Positions 1 to 7,923 of a stretch of 64,000 nucleotides of DNA are shown here, piece by piece. Under the pieces are notes generated by a model. It made no database searches and was not told the origin of the DNA. It saw only the letters and a program-made list of their open reading frames with translations. The position numbers and the translations under genes were made by a program. The stretch is from Pseudomonas oryzihabitans NBRC 102199. GTDB lineage: Bacteria > Pseudomonadota > Gammaproteobacteria > Pseudomonadales > Pseudomonadaceae. How positions within the stretch are numbered: the stretch's first letter is position 1; every line of letters begins with the position of its first letter. The stretch lies in NCBI RefSeq assembly GCF_000730625.1, contig NZ_BBIT01000005.1:496001-560000 (forward strand), written 5' to 3'.

Positions 1-386
1 CCATCTACAGCGTGCCGCGCAGCCTGACCCTGGGCTCCCTGGCGCTGGGCGCCACCCCCTGGCAGACCCTAGTGCGGGTGGTGCTGCTCACCGCCAGCCC
101 GGGCATCTTCTCGGCGCTGATGATCGGCCTGGGCCGCGCCGTCGGCGAGACCATGATCGTGCTCATGGCCACCGGCAACACCCCGATCATGGATGCCAAC
201 CTGTTCGAGGGCATGCGCACCCTGGCGGCAAACATCGCCGTGGAGATGCCCGAATCCGAGGTGGGCGGCACCCATTACCGCCTGCTGTTCCTGGCCGCGC
301 TGGTTCTGCTCAGCTTCACCTTCCTGATGAACACCCTGGCCGAACTGATCCGCCAGCGGCTGAGGAAAAAATATGCGGCCCTCTAG
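1..386 (+). CDS. pstC: Phosphate ABC transporter permease PstC, C-terminal part
   Basis: This is the 3' end of an inner-membrane permease that starts before the window; the reading frame is open from base 3. The fragment carries the cytoplasmic EAA-type loop that contacts the ATPase (GSLALGA...GLGRAVGETM) and a last hydrophobic segment ending in RQRLRKKY. PstC pairs with PstA to form the phosphate channel of the high-affinity Pst importer. It overlaps the next gene by 14 bases, which suggests translational coupling. Identity follows from the order pstC-pstA-pstB-phoU and from the similar EAA loop in the following permease. Confidence 0.9.
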   Translation, partial: IYSVPRSLTLGSLALGATPWQTLVRVVLLTASPGIFSALMIGLGRAVGETMIVLMATGNTPIMDANLFEGMRTLAANIAVEMPESEVGGTHYRLLFLAALVLLSFTFLMNTLAELIRQRLRKKYAAL

Positions 387-2085
387 CGCTGGCGCGCCGC
401 CGGGGCAGGGCGCCCGGCCGCGGCGCTCCCTGGGCGTCTGGCTGCGCGGCGGCGCGCCCGGGGTCTGGCTCAGCGCCGGCGCCGTGGCCATCGCCGTGCT
501 CATGACCCTGGGGCTGATCGGCATCCTCGCCGTGCGCGGCCTGGCGCACTTCTGGCCGGCCGAGGTGGTGCAGGCGCGCTACACGCCGCCGGGCCTGGAA
601 GCGCGCCTGGTGCTCGGCCAGGTGGTGGACCAGGAGACGATACCGGCCGAGCGGCTGCACAGCGCCGGAGTGACCCTGCCGGCGGACAGCGGCGAAACCC
701 TGACCCGCGAACTCTTCAAGCTGGGCAATCGCGACCTCTATGGCAGCGACTTCGTCTGGCTGGTCGGCGACTGGCTAAAAGATCGCCAGACCCCGGCCGA
801 TGCCCTGGTGCTGGAGCGCCGCGAATGGGGCAACTTCTACGGCTATGCGCTGGAGGTGCGCGAAGCGGGACGCCAAGTGGCCAAGGGCGCCGCGGCCGTG
901 CCCGAGCTGCAGCGCCGCCTGCTGCGCACCCGCGACCTGAGCGACCAGCTGGAGCGCCTGGAAAAGCAGGACATCGGCAGCGTCAACCATGCCCTGGAGC
1001 GCCTGCGCCTGGAGGGCCGCGGCCTGGAACTGGACGGTCGTCTCGACGCTACTGCCCAGGCCGATCTCGCCGCCCGCCGCGCCGAGCTCGAAGCCCGTTA
1101 CGGCGACCTGGAAGACCAACTGGCCAGCCTGCGCCAGGAGCGCCGCCGCGACAGCGTGGTGCTGCGCGACGTCGAGGGCCGCACCCTGGAACTCAATCTG
1201 TCGCGCATCGTGCGCGCCTACCAGCCCAACGCCATGGGCCTGGGCGCCAAGCTCGGCTTCTATGGCAGCAAGCTGTGGGAATTCCTCAGCGCCGATCCGC
1301 GCGAGGCCAACACCGAGGGCGGCGTCTTCCCGGCCATCTTCGGCACCGTGATGATGACCCTGCTGATGGCGGTGATCGTCACCCCCTTCGGCGTCATCGC
1401 CGCCATCTACCTGCGCGAATACGCCCGCCAGGGGCCGCTGACCCGCACCATCCGCATCGCGGTCAACAACCTCGCCGGGGTGCCGGCCATCGTCTATGGC
1501 GTCTTTGGCCTGGGCTTCTTCGTCTATGTGCTGGGGGGCTCCCTGGATCAGCTGTTCTTCCAGGCCAGCCTGCCCACGCCGACCTTTGGCACCCCGGGGC
1601 TGCTGTGGGCTTCGCTGACCCTGGCGATCCTCGCCATGCCGGTGGTGATCGTCGCCACCGAAGAGGGCCTGGCGCGCATTCCCCGCAGCATCCGCGAGGG
1701 CTCCCTGGCGCTGGGCGCGACCCAGGCCGAGACGCTGTGGAAGGTGGTGCTGCCGCTGGCCAGTCCGGCGATGATGACCGGGCTGATCCTGGCCGTGGCC
1801 CGCGCCGCCGGCGAGGTGGCGCCGCTGATGCTGGTGGGGGTGGTCAAGCTGGCGCCCTCGCTGCCGCTGGACGGCAACTACCCCTATCTGCACCTGGATC
1901 AGAAGATCATGCACCTGGGCTTCCACATCTATGACGTCGGCTTCCAGAGCCCCAACGTGGAAGCCGCCCGCCCGCTGGTCTATGCCACCGCGCTGCTGCT
2001 GGTGCTGGTGATCGCCGGGCTGAACCTGTCCGCCGTGTTCCTGCGCAACCGGCTGCGCGAAAAGTACCGGTTGCTGGAAGACTAG
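373..2085 (+). CDS. pstA: Phosphate ABC transporter permease PstA, long form
   Basis: Second inner-membrane permease of the Pst phosphate importer, 570 residues. One N-terminal membrane segment lies at about residues 35-60. A long charged region with heptad-like stretches (about 170-265, e.g. [19 protein letters not shown]) follows, and the usual permease domain starts near residue 315. The EAA loop ([20 protein letters not shown]) is present. It is about twice the length of the E. coli protein (near 300 residues); the extra is the N-terminal part, which is common in pseudomonads. It overlaps pstC by 14 bases, and pstB follows 22 bases after its stop. Confidence 0.92.
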   Translation: MRPSSAGAPPGQGARPRRSLGVWLRGGAPGVWLSAGAVAIAVLMTLGLIGILAVRGLAHFWPAEVVQARYTPPGLEARLVLGQVVDQETIPAERLHSAGVTLPADSGETLTRELFKLGNRDLYGSDFVWLVGDWLKDRQTPADALVLERREWGNFYGYALEVREAGRQVAKGAAAVPELQRRLLRTRDLSDQLERLEKQDIGSVNHALERLRLEGRGLELDGRLDATAQADLAARRAELEARYGDLEDQLASLRQERRRDSVVLRDVEGRTLELNLSRIVRAYQPNAMGLGAKLGFYGSKLWEFLSADPREANTEGGVFPAIFGTVMMTLLMAVIVTPFGVIAAIYLREYARQGPLTRTIRIAVNNLAGVPAIVYGVFGLGFFVYVLGGSLDQLFFQASLPTPTFGTPGLLWASLTLAILAMPVVIVATEEGLARIPRSIREGSLALGATQAETLWKVVLPLASPAMMTGLILAVARAAGEVAPLMLVGVVKLAPSLPLDGNYPYLHLDQKIMHLGFHIYDVGFQSPNVEAARPLVYATALLLVLVIAGLNLSAVFLRNRLREKYRLLED

Positions 2086-2107
2086 CGCCCGCGGCCGAGG
2101 AGACCCC

Positions 2108-2935
2108 ATGCCTTCCGATTCCTCCATCTTCAGAACCGCCGCCGCCTACGCGGCCAGCGCCCAGCCTGCGGCGAACGAAGGTGGCGTGGCCCTGTCGGTG
2201 CCGCGGCTCAATCTGTTCTACGGCAAGAAGCAGGCCCTGCACGACATCGCCCTGGAGATCCCGCGGCAGCGGGTCACTGCCTTCATCGGCCCCAGCGGCT
2301 GTGGCAAGTCCACCCTGCTGCGCTGCTTCAATCGCATGAACGACCTGGTGGAAGACTGCCGCATCGACGGCGAGATCCTGCTCGACGGCCAGAACATCTA
2401 TGCCCGCGGCACCGAGATCGCCGAGTTGCGGCGGCGCGTGGGCATGGTGTTCCAGAAGCCCAATCCCTTTCCCAAGAGCATCTACGAGAACGTGGTCTAC
2501 GGCCTGCGCATCCAGGGCATCAAGCAGAAGCGGGTGCTCGACGAGGCGGTGGAATGGGCGCTGCACGGTGCGGCGCTGTGGGACGAGGTCAAGGACCGCC
2601 TGCACGAGTCGGCCCTGGGCCTTTCCGGCGGTCAGCAGCAGCGGCTGGTGATCGCCCGCACCATCGCCGTGCAGCCCGATGTGCTCCTGCTCGACGAACC
2701 CTGTTCGGCGCTGGACCCCATTTCCACCCTCAAGGTGGAGGAGCTGATCCACGAACTGAAACAGCGCTACACCATCGTCATCGTCACCCACAACATGCAG
2801 CAGGCGGCGCGGGTCTCCGACTACACCGCCTTCATGTACATGGGCCAGCTGGTCGAACACGGCGACACCGACACCCTCTTCACCAACCCGGCGAAGCGGC
2901 AGACCGAAGACTACATCACCGGCCGCTACGGCTAG
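2108..2935 (+). CDS. pstB: Phosphate ABC transporter ATPase PstB
   Basis: Cytoplasmic ATPase that powers the PstCA channel, 275 residues. Walker [10 protein letters not shown] is at residues 61-69, followed by the Q-loop, the signature LSGGQQQRL and Walker B VLLLDEP. The phosphate-importer phrase [15 protein letters not shown] identifies the PstB subfamily. A purine-rich stretch (GAGGAG) lies just before the ATG. About 25 residues precede the conserved domain, a little longer than the E. coli protein. The gene sits between pstA and phoU in the classical order; the operon is expected to be PhoB-activated from an upstream promoter outside the window. Confidence 0.95.
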   Translation: MPSDSSIFRTAAAYAASAQPAANEGGVALSVPRLNLFYGKKQALHDIALEIPRQRVTAFIGPSGCGKSTLLRCFNRMNDLVEDCRIDGEILLDGQNIYARGTEIAELRRRVGMVFQKPNPFPKSIYENVVYGLRIQGIKQKRVLDEAVEWALHGAALWDEVKDRLHESALGLSGGQQQRLVIARTIAVQPDVLLLDEPCSALDPISTLKVEELIHELKQRYTIVIVTHNMQQAARVSDYTAFMYMGQLVEHGDTDTLFTNPAKRQTEDYITGRYG

Positions 2936-2993
2936 TTCCAGGCAGGCCGGTGCCCCACCCGGCGACTCGCTCCTCTCAGGCAGGACTGACAGC

Positions 2994-3719
2994 ATGATCA
3001 ACAAAGAAGGCCACACGCAGCACATCTCCCAGCAATACAACGTCGAACTGGAAGAGGTCCGCAGCCACCTGCTGGCCATGGGCGGTCTGGTGGAAAAGCA
3101 GGTCAGCGACGCCGTGCGCGCGGTGATCGACGCCGATGCCGGGCTGGCGCGCCAGGTGCGCACCATCGACGACCAGATCGACATCATGGAGCGCGGCATC
3201 GACGAGGAATGCCTGCGCATCCTCGCTCGCCGTCAGCCCGCGGCCTCCGACCTGCGCCTGATCATCAGCATCTCCAAGTCGGTGATCGACCTGGAGCGCA
3301 TCGGCGACGAGGCTTCCAAGATCGCCCGTCGCGCCATCGAGCTGACCGAGGACGGCGAGGCCCCGCGCGGCTACGTCGAGGTCCGCCACATCGGCGAGCA
3401 GGTGCGTAAGATGGTCCACCAGGCGCTGGACGCCTTCGCCCGTTTCGACGCCGAGCTGGCCCTCTCGGTGGCCCAGTACGACAAGCTGATCGACCGCGAA
3501 TACAAGTCCGCCCTGCGCGAACTGGCTACCTACATGATGGAAGACCCGCGCTCCATCTCGCGGGTGCTGAGCATCATCTGGGTGCTGCGCTCCCTGGAGC
3601 GGGTCGGCGACCATGCGCGCAACATCGCCGAACTGGTGATCTACCTGGTGCAGGGTACCGACGTAAGGCACATGGGCCTCAAGCGCATGGCCGAAGAGGT
3701 CAATCGGTCGCGCGAATGA
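2994..3719 (+). CDS. phoU: Phosphate signalling regulator PhoU
   Basis: Cytoplasmic peripheral protein of 241 residues that couples Pst transport state to the PhoR kinase and restrains the Pho response. It has two all-helical PhoU repeats (about 20-110 and 125-215), each with the metal-binding E/D-rich signature: IDLERIGDEASKIA in the first and RSLERVGDHARNIAE in the second. The length matches the family. It lies 58 bases after pstB, as usual for the last gene of the operon. The partner phoBR genes are not in the window. Confidence 0.95.
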   Translation: MINKEGHTQHISQQYNVELEEVRSHLLAMGGLVEKQVSDAVRAVIDADAGLARQVRTIDDQIDIMERGIDEECLRILARRQPAASDLRLIISISKSVIDLERIGDEASKIARRAIELTEDGEAPRGYVEVRHIGEQVRKMVHQALDAFARFDAELALSVAQYDKLIDREYKSALRELATYMMEDPRSISRVLSIIWVLRSLERVGDHARNIAELVIYLVQGTDVRHMGLKRMAEEVNRSRE

Positions 3720-3791
3720 TCCGCCCGGTCACTCCCCGGGTGGCGTGCCGAACCCGCCTGCTATGCTGGAAGACTTGGCATGGAGTGACCG

Positions 3792-4712
3792 ATGAGCAAG
3801 TTGAACGTACTGGTGGTGGATGACGCGCCCTTCATTCGCGATCTGATCAAGAAGGGCCTGCGCAACCTGTTTCCCGGGCTGACGGTGGACGAGGCGGCCG
3901 ATGGTCGCCGCGCCCAGACGCTGCTCGGCAAGCAGCGCTTCGACCTCATCCTCTGCGACTGGGAAATGCCCGGCATGACCGGTCTGGAACTGCTGAGCTG
4001 GTTTCGCGCCCAGCCGGACCACAAGGGCGTGCCCTTCATCATGGTCACCAGCCGCGGCGACAAGGAAAACGTCGTCCAGGCCATCCAGGCCGGCGTGTCC
4101 GACTACATGGGCAAGCCGTTCTCCAACGAACAGCTGGCGGCCAAGGTCAAGAAGGCCCTGCAGCGCACCGGCAAGCTCGCCGAGTTGCAGGCCGGCGCCC
4201 AGCCGCGCCCGGCCACCGGCTTCGCCAATGATTCCCTCGGTGCCCTGACCGCCGGCCGCAGCGACGTGGTCCAGCCCACCGCCGCACCGGTCGCGGCGCC
4301 GGCTGCCGCCTCCAGTGCCGCCCTGCTCACCGGCAGCGCGCCGCCGCCACTCGCCCGTGGCAAGCCCGCCGCCAACTTCGGTCAGGGCCAGCTGCGCCTG
4401 CCCAACGCCAGCATGGCCTGTCTGATCAAGGCCATCAGCATCAAGGAAGCCCTGCTGGTGGTGCGCCGTGGCGATCCGCTGCCGCAGATCCTGGAAACCG
4501 CCGTGCTCGACCTGGAGCAGGGCGAAGACGGCAATGACGTGGCGCGCCTCAATGGCTATCTGCATTCCCTCAGCGCGGTGGAAGCGACGCCGGCCAGCGA
4601 GTGGGTGCAGGTCAACTTCCGCTTCATCGACCGGGACCCGGCCAAGCTCGACTACCTGTCGCGACTGATCGCCAAGGGCACCGCCCAGCGGCACTACGTG
4701 CCGGGCGCTTAG
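3792..4712 (+). CDS. Response regulator: CheY-like receiver with an unassigned C-terminal domain
   Basis: 306 residues. A canonical receiver domain occupies residues 1-125: acidic pair D10/D11, phosphoacceptor D56 (LCDWEMPG), the T/S switch at 86-87 and K108 (MGKPFSN). A linker rich in Ala, Pro and Ser (about 135-190) joins a C-terminal domain of about 110 residues with no helix-turn-helix, GGDEF, EAL or kinase signature that I can see. A receiver protein in this position next to phoU is known in P. aeruginosa. No cognate kinase is adjacent. The receiver call is secure; the output function is unknown. Confidence 0.88.
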   Translation: MSKLNVLVVDDAPFIRDLIKKGLRNLFPGLTVDEAADGRRAQTLLGKQRFDLILCDWEMPGMTGLELLSWFRAQPDHKGVPFIMVTSRGDKENVVQAIQAGVSDYMGKPFSNEQLAAKVKKALQRTGKLAELQAGAQPRPATGFANDSLGALTAGRSDVVQPTAAPVAAPAAASSAALLTGSAPPPLARGKPAANFGQGQLRLPNASMACLIKAISIKEALLVVRRGDPLPQILETAVLDLEQGEDGNDVARLNGYLHSLSAVEATPASEWVQVNFRFIDRDPAKLDYLSRLIAKGTAQRHYVPGA

Positions 4713-4726
4713 GGCGGGGCGGCGCG

Positions 4727-5689
4727 ATGAAGGGCCTGGCACGGAGACTGCTTCGCGCTGAGACACTGCGGATTTTTGACGCCCTGCCCATGCCCCTCGC
4801 CTGTCGCCTGCTGCTGCTGTCGCTCGCCTTCTCAGGTCCCGCGCTGGCGGCGCCCATCTACAAGTACGTCGATGCCAACGGCGTGGTCACCTACACCGAC
4901 AAGGCGCAGAAGGGCGCCAAGGTGATGACCTTCAGCGACGATCCCATCGAGCGGCTCGACCAGCGGGTCAAGCTGCAGCCGCGGCACTATGCCGGCGGCA
5001 CGGTGCTGGAGGTGCGCAACGACAGCTTCCTGCCGGTGACCGTCACCCTGCGCCTCTCGGCGTTGCAGAACGTCAGCGGGGTGGGCGAGGCGCCCATCCG
5101 CAAGGTGCTGCCGGCGCGCAGCCTGACCCGCCTGGCGACCCTGATCGCACCCGATCCGGGCCGTCCGCAGCGCTATACCCCGCAGCTCACCACCCTGATG
5201 GGCAGCGCCACCCCGGTCTTCGCCTCCGGTTTCGCCTATCCGCTGCCCTGGCTGGGCGGTCCCTTCAACGTCAGCCAGGGCGCCGGTGGCGGCTTCAGCC
5301 ACAACACGCCCAAGAGTCGCTATGCGGTGGACATCGCCATGCCCGAGGGCACGCCCATCGTGGTCTCGCGCGCCGGCCAGGTGGTGGAGGTGGAGAACGA
5401 CCAGGACGGGCGCGGCAACCACCCCTCCGGCAACTTCGTGCGCATCCTCCACGACGACGGCACCATGAGCGTCTACCTGCACCTGCAGCGCGGTTCGATC
5501 AAGGTCGCCGAAGGCCAGTGGGTGCGCCCTGGCCAGCCGCTGGCGTCTTCGGGCAACACCGGGCGCAGCACCGGGCCCCACCTGCACTTCGTGGTCCAGC
5601 GCAACACCGGCGAGGCGGTCGAATCCATTCCCTTCCGCTTCGCCCAGGCGGTGGACAGCCTGCCGAACTTCGCCGTCGGCGGGCCCTGA
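4727..5689 (+). CDS. Secreted M23-family metallopeptidase with DUF4124-like N-terminus
   Basis: 320 residues from the ATG at 4727. An in-frame ATG at 4790 gives a shorter, equally plausible signal peptide (MPLACRLLLLSLAFSGPALA). After the signal comes a DUF4124-like segment (IYKYVDANGVVTYTDKAQKG), then a beta-rich region, then a LytM/M23 peptidase domain. The zinc ligands are visible as SHNTPKSRYAVDIAMPEG (about 191-208) and HLHF (about 285-288). Such enzymes cut peptidoglycan cross-links or act as amidase activators in the periplasm. A close paralogue lies at 6849-7736. The gene converges on the AraC-type gene with a 10-base gap. Confidence 0.88.
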   Translation: MKGLARRLLRAETLRIFDALPMPLACRLLLLSLAFSGPALAAPIYKYVDANGVVTYTDKAQKGAKVMTFSDDPIERLDQRVKLQPRHYAGGTVLEVRNDSFLPVTVTLRLSALQNVSGVGEAPIRKVLPARSLTRLATLIAPDPGRPQRYTPQLTTLMGSATPVFASGFAYPLPWLGGPFNVSQGAGGGFSHNTPKSRYAVDIAMPEGTPIVVSRAGQVVEVENDQDGRGNHPSGNFVRILHDDGTMSVYLHLQRGSIKVAEGQWVRPGQPLASSGNTGRSTGPHLHFVVQRNTGEAVESIPFRFAQAVDSLPNFAVGGP

Positions 5690-5691
5690 GC

Positions 5692-5705
5692 GGCTGACGT
5701 CAGCC
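5692..5705. other. 14-bp palindrome at a convergent gene end
   Basis: GGCTGAC/GTCAGCC is a perfect palindrome covering the gap between the M23 gene stop and the AraC-type gene stop, and the last bases of the latter. It may act as a weak bidirectional transcription end, but there is no T tract on either side. Confidence 0.35.
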
Positions 5706-6500
5706 CTGGGCGTCGAGGTACTCGCTCGGCGAGACCCCCAGCACCCGGCGAAACATCCGGGTAAAGGCCGACGGCGAGGCATAGCCCAGATCCAGGGCCA
5801 CCCGGGTCACCGGTTCGCCGGCGGCCAGCCGCGGCAGGGCCAGCATCAGCCGGGTGTGCTGGCGCCAGGTGGAAAAGCTGGTGCCGGTCTCCTTGAGAAA
5901 TAGTCGGGCCAGGCTGCGCGAGCAGAGGTGCAGCTGCTGCGCCCAGGTCGCCAGTGCCGTGTCATCGGCGGGATCGGCGTGCAGGCTGGTCTGGATGGTC
6001 CGCAGCCGCCGGTCGGCCAGCGCCGGCAGGTGCAGCGCGGTCTCTTCGAGAAACACCAGTTCCGCCAGCATCAGCGCCCGTACGTGACTGCCCAGCTCGG
6101 CTTCGCCGTAGGCGGCGCCGCCGCGTCTCAGGCAGCGCAGCAATTCGCGCAGCAGCGGCGAGATGAGCACCATGCGGGTGGCTGCCTGGGGGCAGGGCAG
6201 GCCGCTCGGCAGGGCGATGATCACCACCTGCAGGGTGGCTTCGCCATTGGCCCGCGCCTGGTGCTTGATGCGCGGCGGGATCCAGATCGCCTGCTTGGGC
6301 GGCACGTACCAGACCCCTTCGTGGGTGGTGACCTCCAGCACGCCGTTGACCGTGTACATCAGGTGCGCCTGATCGTGCACGTGCGGCGGCCACACCTGGC
6401 CATGGGCGAAGGTGCCGAGCTGGGATACCAGCGGCCCGGCGGGCGGGACGGGGGCATCCGCCACCACGCTCCGCGTCGGGTCGATTGTCTGTTCCTGCAT
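5700..6500 (-). CDS. AraC-family transcriptional regulator with cupin-type sensor
   Basis: 266 residues. The N-terminal part (about 40-115) looks like a cupin sensor: GQVWPPHVHDQAHLMYTVNG, then GVWYVPPKQAIWIPP. The C-terminal 100 residues hold the double helix-turn-helix of AraC/XylS proteins, ending in the family signature VALDLGYASPSAFTRMFRRVLGVSP (key residues G-Y-S-F-R-F). The ATG at 6500 is preferred over an upstream GTG at 6557 because GGACAG lies just upstream of it. The ligand is unknown. It sits between two paralogous M23 peptidase genes, but I see no evidence that it controls them. Confidence 0.87.
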   Translation of the reverse strand: MQEQTIDPTRSVVADAPVPPAGPLVSQLGTFAHGQVWPPHVHDQAHLMYTVNGVLEVTTHEGVWYVPPKQAIWIPPRIKHQARANGEATLQVVIIALPSGLPCPQAATRMVLISPLLRELLRCLRRGGAAYGEAELGSHVRALMLAELVFLEETALHLPALADRRLRTIQTSLHADPADDTALATWAQQLHLCSRSLARLFLKETGTSFSTWRQHTRLMLALPRLAAGEPVTRVALDLGYASPSAFTRMFRRVLGVSPSEYLDAQG

Positions 6501-6599
6501 AACAGCTGTCCGTTTCGGTTGGGCCGGCTCCAGGTGCCAGGGCCTAACCTGCAGCACTATGGCCGGAGCATCGGGCGCGCCCGGGGTGATCCCTCTGCA

Positions 6600-6740
6600 C
6601 GCCGAAAACCTGCCTCTTGCGGGAGTGTCGCACAGAACACCCGCCGCTTGGCTTACCTGCCTGAACCATCAGGCCTGTATTTGAACTACCGTCCGATCGG
6701 TGGCAGCGTGGCACAGGGATCTGAGTGCCACGCTTTTTTA
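6600..6740 (+). ncRNA. Candidate small RNA ending in a Rho-independent terminator
   Basis: The + strand carries a complete terminator at 6706-6739 with no coding gene upstream of it on that strand: the preceding genes end or run the other way. Two further hairpins (6659-6674 and 6688-6701) lie directly upstream, so the transcript would be structured. The 5' end is not defined and no convincing promoter was found. It could instead be a leader attenuator for the M23 gene at 6849. Confidence 0.35.
6706..6739 (+). terminator. Rho-independent terminator
   Basis: Perfect 9-bp stem GCGTGGCAC (6706-6714) with GTGCCACGC (6725-6733), a 10-base loop, then TTTTTT. It points rightward and no annotated gene lies upstream of it on that strand. 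Confidence 0.8.
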
Positions 6741-6848
6741 TTCGCGACGATGCTTTGCCAGCGGCTTCACAAAGCCGTGGTTTGGCCATCGCCCAGTCTG
6801 CACGGCTTTGTTAGGTTCTGTCCTTGCCCATCATGGTGGCCCTATGCC

Positions 6849-7736
6849 ATGGACCGACGCCTGACCGCCCTGATCACCTGCCTGAGCCTCGCCCTGGCCG
6901 TGCCCGCCCTCGCGCCGGCCGCCGAAAAGGCGACCCTGACCAAGACCTCCGCCAAGAGTCCGGCCCGCAAGGGGCAGGTCAAGCTCAAGGTGCGCTATGC
7001 CAGTGAAGGCCGCATCTTCGAGGTCCGCAACGATTTCGACGTGCCCGTGCGGGTCGAACTGCGCCTGCAGCGCACCGTCAACGTGGCCGGTGCCGAGCGC
7101 CCCATCCGCCAGGTCATCGAGCCGCGCTCCACGGTGCAGCTGGCGGTGATCCGCAAGCGGCAGCAGGGCTTTCCCATGCACTTCGACCAGGCCTTCAGCT
7201 ACAGTCCGCAGCTGCCGGTCGGCTCCCTGCCGGCGCTGGCGACCGGTGCGCCGGGCGGGGTTGATAACGGCATCGGCTATGGCTACGCCTGGCCCTGGCG
7301 CCAGGGCGTCTACTACGTGACCCAGGGCGCGGGTGGCGATTTCAGCCACAACACGCCCAAGGGGCGCTATGCGGTGGACATCGCCATGCCCGAGGGCACC
7401 CCGATCAGCGCCGCCCGTGCCGGCACGGTGATCGACGTGGAAAACGGCCAGTTCGGCCATGGTCCCAATCCCTCCGGCAACTTCGTGCGCATCGCCCACG
7501 AGGACGGTAGCCAGAGCGCCTATCTGCACCTGCGCCGCGGGTCGGTCAAGGTGCGACCTGGCGAGCGGGTGGAGGTCGGCACGCCCCTCGCGGAGTCGGG
7601 CAATACCGGGCGCAGCACCGGTCCCCACCTGCACTTCGTGGTTCAGGCCCACGAAGGTGGTGAAATGGTCTCCATTCCCTTCCGCTTCGTGCGGCCGCTG
7701 GCAGCCCTGCCCAACATGGCGCTCGGCGACCGCTAG
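6849..7736 (+). CDS. Secreted M23-family metallopeptidase, paralogue of the 4727 gene
   Basis: 295 residues from the ATG at 6849, with a clear signal peptide (MDRRLTALITCLSLALAVPALA). It lacks the DUF4124-like segment of its paralogue but shares the beta-rich middle region (FEVRNDFDVPVRVELRLQRT) and the peptidase domain: SHNTPKGRYAVDIAMPEG (about 165-182) and HLHF (about 260-263). Predicted periplasmic zinc peptidase acting on cell-wall cross-links. The frame stays open far upstream, but the signal peptide fixes the start. Together with 4727-5689 it looks like a local duplication around the AraC-type gene. Confidence 0.88.
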   Translation: MDRRLTALITCLSLALAVPALAPAAEKATLTKTSAKSPARKGQVKLKVRYASEGRIFEVRNDFDVPVRVELRLQRTVNVAGAERPIRQVIEPRSTVQLAVIRKRQQGFPMHFDQAFSYSPQLPVGSLPALATGAPGGVDNGIGYGYAWPWRQGVYYVTQGAGGDFSHNTPKGRYAVDIAMPEGTPISAARAGTVIDVENGQFGHGPNPSGNFVRIAHEDGSQSAYLHLRRGSVKVRPGERVEVGTPLAESGNTGRSTGPHLHFVVQAHEGGEMVSIPFRFVRPLAALPNMALGDR

Positions 7737-7923
7737 CACCTCGCATGAGGGCTTTCCAGGCAGGGTAATGCCACGGGGTCTGCAAGGTGACCAGGTCCCT
7801 TTGCGCGGTCAGAAATCCCTTGGCAGGAAGGGGGTTGGTGGCGTTATGCTATCACCACGCTATTCTTCTAGGCCGCGGGTTCCACCGTAGCCTTTCCTTC
7901 CTTCAGGCTGTGGATGCCGCCCC

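Larger units (their letters stand above)
6501..6848. other. Gene-free stretch with several hairpins
   Basis: 348 bases between the AraC-type gene and the second M23 gene, with no credible reading frame. On the + strand it contains a hairpin GCCTGA-ACCA-TCAGGC (6659-6674), a small ACCG/CGGT hairpin (6688-6701) and the strong terminator at 6706-6739. The AraC-gene promoter should lie in the part near 6500. A further inverted repeat, CGGCTT-CAC-AAAGCCG, occurs near 6765. Confidence 0.6.
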
